From Palsa-1447 sp964414785 (lineage in GTDB: Bacteria > Verrucomicrobiota > Verrucomicrobiia > Opitutales > Opitutaceae): a stretch of 64,000 nucleotides of DNA. The stretch spans positions 62,001-126,000 of the forward strand of contig CAYPXZ010000002.1 in NCBI GenBank assembly GCA_964414785.1. Direction: 5' to 3'. The notes below the pieces were generated by a model. That model did not search any database. It saw only the letters and a list, made by a program, of their open reading frames with translations, and had not been told where the DNA came from. A program made the position numbers and the translations under genes. Positions 59,915 through 64,000 of the stretch are shown one piece after another (position 1 is the stretch's first letter; each line of letters starts with the position of its first letter).

Positions 59915-62125
59915 ATGCCCGACCTCACGCGACGCACGTTCATCAAGGCCTCGGCCGCGGCCGGCGCGACCGCAGCCCTGGGAGCCGCGGCGCTGCGGCC
60001 CGCCCAGGCCGCGGAAGCCCCCGAGGCCCCGCCGCCCTCCCCCTCGTGGACGGACAAGCCCATGCGGTGGGCCCAGCTGACGCTCGTCGAGAACGACCCG
60101 GGCTCGTTCGACCCCGCGTTCTGGCTCGATTATTTCCGGCGCACCCGGTCCGACGCCGTGTGCCTGAGCGCGGGAGGCTGCGTCGCCTACTACCCCACGA
60201 GCGTCCCGTTCCACCACCGGAGCGCCTGGCTCGGCGAAAGCGACCCCTTCGGGGAGCTCGTGAAGGGCAGCCGCGAGCTCGGCATGGTCGTCATCGCGCG
60301 CACGGACCCCCACGCGACCTATGACGATGTCCAGGCGGCCCATCCCGACTGGATCGCCGTGGGGCCCGACGGGAAGCAAAGGAGGCACTGGGCCTCGCCG
60401 GAGATGTGGCTCACCTGCGCGCTCGGCCCCTACAACTTCGAATTCATGACGCAGGTGAAGCGGGAGATCATGTCGCGCTACAGGGTCGACGGCATCTTCA
60501 TCAACCGCTGGGACGGATCCGGGACGTGCTACTGCGAGCACTGCCGGGCCAACTTCAGGGCCGCGTGCGGGCGCGACCTGCCGCCGACGGACAGCCCGCT
60601 GGAGCCCGCCCACCGCGACTACGTCGTGTGGCGCCAGGACCGCCTCTTCAGCCTGTGGCGCCTCTGGGATGCCGAGGTGAGGAAGATCAACCCCGACTCG
60701 TGCGTGATCCCGAACACCGGCGGCGGAGCCGGGAGCCCGCTCGACATGAAGCGGATCGGCGGGATCGCGCCGACCCTCATGGCGGACCGCCAGTCGCGCC
60801 ACGGCGTCGTCCCGCCGTGGGCCAACGGCAAGAACGGGAAGGAATTCCGCGCCGCGATGGGGACGAAGCCGATCGTCGGCATCTTCTCGGTCGGTCTCGA
60901 CGACGAGCACCGCTGGAAGGACTCCGTACAGTCCCCCGGCGAGATCCGCCTCTGGGTGGCCGACGGGATCGCCAACGGCCTTAGGCCGTGGTTCACGAAG
61001 TTTGGCGGCGTCATCTACGACCCGCGCTGGCTGAAGCCGGTCGAGGACATCTACGCCTGGTGCCACGGCGCGGAAAGGTACCTGCGCAACGAGCGCCCGC
61101 TCGCCCGGGTGGCGCTGGTCTACTCGCAGCAGACGGCGTGGTTCCATTCGGGCAAGTCGGGACCGCCCGACGCCCTCGAGGGCGCCGCGCTCGGCTGGTA
61201 CCAGGCCCTTATCGAGGCCCGCATCCCGTTCGAGATGGTGCACGACCGGCTGCTCGAGCCGGAACGGCTGGCCCCCTACAGGACGCTCATCCTCCCCGAC
61301 ATCGCCGCTCTCTCGGAGGCCCAGTGCGGGCAGCTCCGCAAGTTCGTGGCGCGCGGCGGCGGCCTCGTGGCGACGTCGCAGACCTCGCTCTTCGACGAAT
61401 GGGGGGGGCGCCGCGCGGACTTCGGGCTCGGCGACCTCTTCGGTGCGATGTGGCGGGGCTCGGTCGAGGGCCCGATGAAGAACGCCTACGTCCGGCTGGA
61501 GCACGGTGTCGCCCCGGGCCACCCGCTCTTCCGGGGGCTCGGGGACGCGCCGAGGATCATCAACGGCGTCTGGCGGGTCGACGCGGCGCCGAAGGAACCG
61601 GGCCCGGCGCTCATGACCCTCATCCCCTCGTACCCGGACCTGCCGATGGAGAAGGTCTTCCCCCGCAGGGCCGCGACCGACGTCCCCCAGGTCTTCCTGC
61701 GCGAGGCGCCCGGGGCGGGCCGCGTCGCCTACTTCCCCTGGGACATCGACCGGACGTACTGGGAGGTGCTGGCCCCCGACCACGGCACCCTCATGCGAAA
61801 CGCCGTCGAGTGGGCGACCAACGAGCCCGCAGCCCTGACCGTGGAAGGCCCGGGGGTCCTCGACGTGACCCTCTGGCGCCAGAGGGATTCCGTGACCGTG
61901 CACCTGGTCAACCTGACGAACCCGATGATGATGAAGGGGCCCGTCCGCGAACTTGAGCCCGTGGGGGCGCAGCGGGTCCGGCTGCGCCTGCCCGAAGGGC
62001 TCAAGGCGCGGCGCCTGCAGCTGCTCGTCGCGGGCAAGGCGCCGGACTTCGTCCAGTCCGGCGGCTCGCTCGAGGTCGTCGTCCCGTCAATCCTGGCCCA
62101 CGAGGTGATCGCGGTAGACGTGTGA
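59915..62125 (+). CDS. Tat-exported glycosidase-like protein, GHL6/GH42-like barrel with trimerisation-like domain
   Basis: 736 residues from the ATG at 59915, giving a Tat signal with TRRTFIKASAAAGATAALGAAAL. A TIM barrel (about 50-400) contains MRWAQLTLVENDPGSFDPAFWLDYFRRTRSDAVCLSAGG, MVVIARTDPHATYDD, and YRVDGIFINRWDGSGTCYCEHCRANF. This CxxC-type metal-like pattern is frequent in GHL6 and GH42-like proteins. A flavodoxin-like domain (about 430-620: EARIPFEMVHDRLLEPERLAPYRTLILPDIAALSEAQCGQLRKFVARGGGLVATSQTSLFDEWG) resembles the beta-galactosidase trimerisation domain. It probably removes a terminal sugar outside the cytoplasm; the linkage is unknown. Confidence 0.72.
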   Translation: MPDLTRRTFIKASAAAGATAALGAAALRPAQAAEAPEAPPPSPSWTDKPMRWAQLTLVENDPGSFDPAFWLDYFRRTRSDAVCLSAGGCVAYYPTSVPFHHRSAWLGESDPFGELVKGSRELGMVVIARTDPHATYDDVQAAHPDWIAVGPDGKQRRHWASPEMWLTCALGPYNFEFMTQVKREIMSRYRVDGIFINRWDGSGTCYCEHCRANFRAACGRDLPPTDSPLEPAHRDYVVWRQDRLFSLWRLWDAEVRKINPDSCVIPNTGGGAGSPLDMKRIGGIAPTLMADRQSRHGVVPPWANGKNGKEFRAAMGTKPIVGIFSVGLDDEHRWKDSVQSPGEIRLWVADGIANGLRPWFTKFGGVIYDPRWLKPVEDIYAWCHGAERYLRNERPLARVALVYSQQTAWFHSGKSGPPDALEGAALGWYQALIEARIPFEMVHDRLLEPERLAPYRTLILPDIAALSEAQCGQLRKFVARGGGLVATSQTSLFDEWGGRRADFGLGDLFGAMWRGSVEGPMKNAYVRLEHGVAPGHPLFRGLGDAPRIINGVWRVDAAPKEPGPALMTLIPSYPDLPMEKVFPRRAATDVPQVFLREAPGAGRVAYFPWDIDRTYWEVLAPDHGTLMRNAVEWATNEPAALTVEGPGVLDVTLWRQRDSVTVHLVNLTNPMMMKGPVRELEPVGAQRVRLRLPEGLKARRLQLLVAGKAPDFVQSGGSLEVVVPSILAHEVIAVDV

Positions 62126-62131
62126 CGGGGC

Positions 62132-64000
62132 CTAACGGGGCGCCGGAACGAAGTGGGCGACGGAGCCCCCGCCCGCGGCCATCCGCAGGTCCACCGTGTC
62201 TTCCCCCGACACCACGCGCTCGCTGACCTCCAGGTGCTCCGCGTTGTCGGAGCTGTCCGCGGCGTCATGCCACCAGCGCATGAGCCACCGGCCGCGGCCG
62301 AGGAACGCAAGCTTCACCGAGCACACGCGCGGGTTGCTGTTGGTCATGCTGGCGAGGTACCAGTCGACCCCGGAGCGCCGCGCCATCACGAGGTATTCGC
62401 CGACCGCCCCCGAGACCACGCGGGTGTCGTCCCAGACGGTCGGGACGAGCCTGAGGAAGTCGATCCCCGGCTGGCCCCGCATGTTGTCGGGATGGTCGCA
62501 CACGCACATGACGGGGCTGTCATAGGCCACGAAGAGCGCCAGCTGGTTCGCCCGGGTCCCGATCACCTGCGTGGGGCTCACGTGGGTCTGGAAGGTCGCC
62601 GCGGTGCGGTTGACGAACCCGCCGGGAGTGTAGTCCGCGGGCCCCGCGAGGAACCGCGTGAACGGCAGGGTGACGCGGTGCTCCGGGGTCACGCGGGAGC
62701 TCCACTTGTTGTACTCGTTGCCCATGACCCCCTCGCGCGTGACCTGGTTCGGCCAGGTCCGGATCATCCCCGTCGGCTTATAGGCGCCGTGGAAGTCGAC
62801 CATCAGGTGATGGTCCGCGGCGCAGCGCGTGATCTTCTCGTACCAGTTCACCATGTCCTGGTCGTCGCGGTCCATGAAGTCGATCTTCACCCCCGCGATC
62901 CCCCACTTCTCGTAGAGGGCGAACGCCGCCTTGTAGGCGTCGTTGTGGTCCACGTCCGTCCAGTGGAGCCATACCCAGAGCCGCACGTGCCTCTTCGCCG
63001 CGAAGCGCAGGAGCTCCTGCATGTCGACCCCGGGTGAGACGCGGGTGATGTCGCTGCTGGGCGCCGGCTTCCCGCCGTGCGTGCCCACGTACCACCCGGC
63101 GTCCACAAGGTCGTAGGGCCAGCCCATCTCCGAGGCGAAGTCGATGAACTGCTTCATCGTGGAGGTGTCCATCTTGCCCACCCCCGACCACCAGTGGTCC
63201 CAGGCCATCATGCCCGGCTTGATCCACGACGGGTCCGCGATCTGCGAGGGGGTGCTCAGGTTGAGGACGAGGTCGCTCTCGACCAGGCGTCCCGGCTTGT
63301 CGCCGATCATGATGACCCTCCACGGCGACACGTGCGGAAGGGTTCCCTTGACAAGGCCCTGGCCGTCGAGCCGGGGGGCGAGGCTCGCCCGCAGCGTCAC
63401 GGCCGAGGTCCCGACGGCCTGCGGGGCGCGGCTGAGCCACATCCCCGACCAGTCGACAAGGTCGGCCTCTGTCAGCGCGACCCACGCCGCTGGGGTGTGG
63501 GTGAGGAGCGGCAGCCCGGTGACCGTCTCGTCCGAGACATCCGAGAGGCGCTTCTTCTGGAACTCCCACTCCTGGGATCCCGCGAACCCCCCGCGCATGT
63601 CATAGGTGTCGCTCGGCACCACCGTGTGGTCTCCGGCGTAGCAGAGGTTGTCGGCGGTGAAGGCGAACTCCGTCAGCTCCTCCTCCACCACGAAGTCCTT
63701 GTTCGCGGCCGACTTGGCCAGGCCGTAGCGGAACCCGACCCCGTCGTTGTAGGCCCGGAACGTCACGTCGAGCGTGCGCTCGGCCTTTTCGCGCTCCGTG
63801 ACCGTGAGCCTGAGCTCCCGGTAGGCGTCGCGCACCTCGCTGTGCTTGCCGAGGACATTCGTCCAGACGGTGTCGGAGTCGGACTGGCTCGCGCTCACGC
63901 GGGTGACGTCGGCCCCGAGGTAGCCCTGGTCGCGCAGGCGCAGTCCAAGCTGGGAGGTCGCGAGGACCGGGATGCCGTTGAGCGAGACCCGGTAGGTGAG
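62132..64000 (-). CDS. Glycoside hydrolase family 97 protein (5' end beyond the window)
   Basis: The frame stays open to base 64000, where LTYRVSLNGIPVLATSQLGLRL begins, so the start and signal peptide lie to the right. About 622 residues are visible, nearly the full family length. GH97 marks are FRAYNDGVGFRYGL, the barrel WIKPGMMAWDHWWSGVGKMDTSTMKQFIDFASEMGWPYDLVDAGWY, and GVKIDFMDRDDQDMVNWYEKITRCAADHHLMVDFHGAYKPTGMIRTWPN. The KIDFMD aspartate is where retaining (alpha-galactosidase-type) GH97 enzymes carry the nucleophile, unlike the inverting alpha-glucosidase SusB. Its stop lies six bases from the convergent GHL6-like gene. Confidence 0.9.
   Translation of the reverse strand, partial: LTYRVSLNGIPVLATSQLGLRLRDQGYLGADVTRVSASQSDSDTVWTNVLGKHSEVRDAYRELRLTVTEREKAERTLDVTFRAYNDGVGFRYGLAKSAANKDFVVEEELTEFAFTADNLCYAGDHTVVPSDTYDMRGGFAGSQEWEFQKKRLSDVSDETVTGLPLLTHTPAAWVALTEADLVDWSGMWLSRAPQAVGTSAVTLRASLAPRLDGQGLVKGTLPHVSPWRVIMIGDKPGRLVESDLVLNLSTPSQIADPSWIKPGMMAWDHWWSGVGKMDTSTMKQFIDFASEMGWPYDLVDAGWYVGTHGGKPAPSSDITRVSPGVDMQELLRFAAKRHVRLWVWLHWTDVDHNDAYKAAFALYEKWGIAGVKIDFMDRDDQDMVNWYEKITRCAADHHLMVDFHGAYKPTGMIRTWPNQVTREGVMGNEYNKWSSRVTPEHRVTLPFTRFLAGPADYTPGGFVNRTAATFQTHVSPTQVIGTRANQLALFVAYDSPVMCVCDHPDNMRGQPGIDFLRLVPTVWDDTRVVSGAVGEYLVMARRSGVDWYLASMTNSNPRVCSVKLAFLGRGRWLMRWWHDAADSSDNAEHLEVSERVVSGEDTVDLRMAAGGGSVAHFVPAPR

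Noticed and set aside
1..64000. CRISPR array, rRNA operon or insertion sequence
   Set aside because: No regularly spaced short repeats, no rRNA motifs and no transposase-like protein were found in the window.

Overview
The window comes from a very GC-rich bacterial chromosome, most likely a member of the Verrucomicrobiota close to Opitutaceae (inference). The signs are an arginine cluster next to rplM-rpsI, a planctomycete/verrucomicrobial-type cytochrome (PSCyt1-like) domain, a large TonB-dependent receptor, many secreted glycoside hydrolases, SSS and GPH sugar transporters, and FG-GAP, TPR and PQQ-propeller proteins. Coding is dense, with repeated ATGA/GTGA overlaps and convergent genes whose stop codons overlap in CTAG.

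Layout. 1-1.9 kb: the end of an Mla-type lipid transport operon (ATPase and MCE protein) and a secreted thioredoxin. 1.9-8.9 kb: arginine biosynthesis, with argB-argD-argF-argG on the minus strand, argJ divergent on plus and argC convergent on minus. 9.0-9.8 kb: rplM-rpsI. 9.9-13.6 kb: DUF423, a CCA-adding-type enzyme and a GH20-like protein. 13.7-16.6 kb: a TonB-dependent receptor.

16.8-19.7 kb is the most unusual part. A tmRNA gene (ssrA, 16845-17200) is followed by two displaced copies of its own 3' end. These bound two small lower-GC cassettes, one carrying a nucleotidyltransferase and the other a Fic (AMPylation) protein. A diverged 89-bp repeat follows ssrA and recurs after the last copy. 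No integrase is visible. This looks like serial integration at the tmRNA gene, or a tmRNA-anchored array of one-gene cassettes.

19.7-30.6 kb: two DUF4242 proteins, a GlxA-type AraC regulator, a run of secreted or anchored repeat proteins (PQQ propeller, FG-GAP, TPR, and an ankyrin/terpenoid-cyclase-like/cytochrome c fusion) and a TonB-C-domain protein. 30.9-38.5 kb: a DUF5060/DUF4038 glycosidase, an LplT-like MFS protein, a double thioredoxin-fold protein, an SSS symporter and a GPH symporter. 38.5-46.7 kb: YbjQ, PAP2 phosphatase, a PadR-PspC pair, a sugar isomerase-like protein, QueF, a serine hydrolase and a large GT-C-like membrane protein. 46.9-51.2 kb: a phosphorelay-type operon (XRE-receiver fusion, PAS histidine kinase, receiver-PAS-kinase-receiver hybrid). 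51.2-64 kb: an Old Yellow Enzyme, an SmpA-like/thioredoxin fusion, and a plant-polysaccharide module (GH39-like, GH127, hydroxyacid dehydrogenase, LctP permease, GHL6-like Tat protein, GH97) running off the right edge.

All calls come from reading the sequence and translated motifs. No database search was possible, so family names rest on recognised motifs, length and context.
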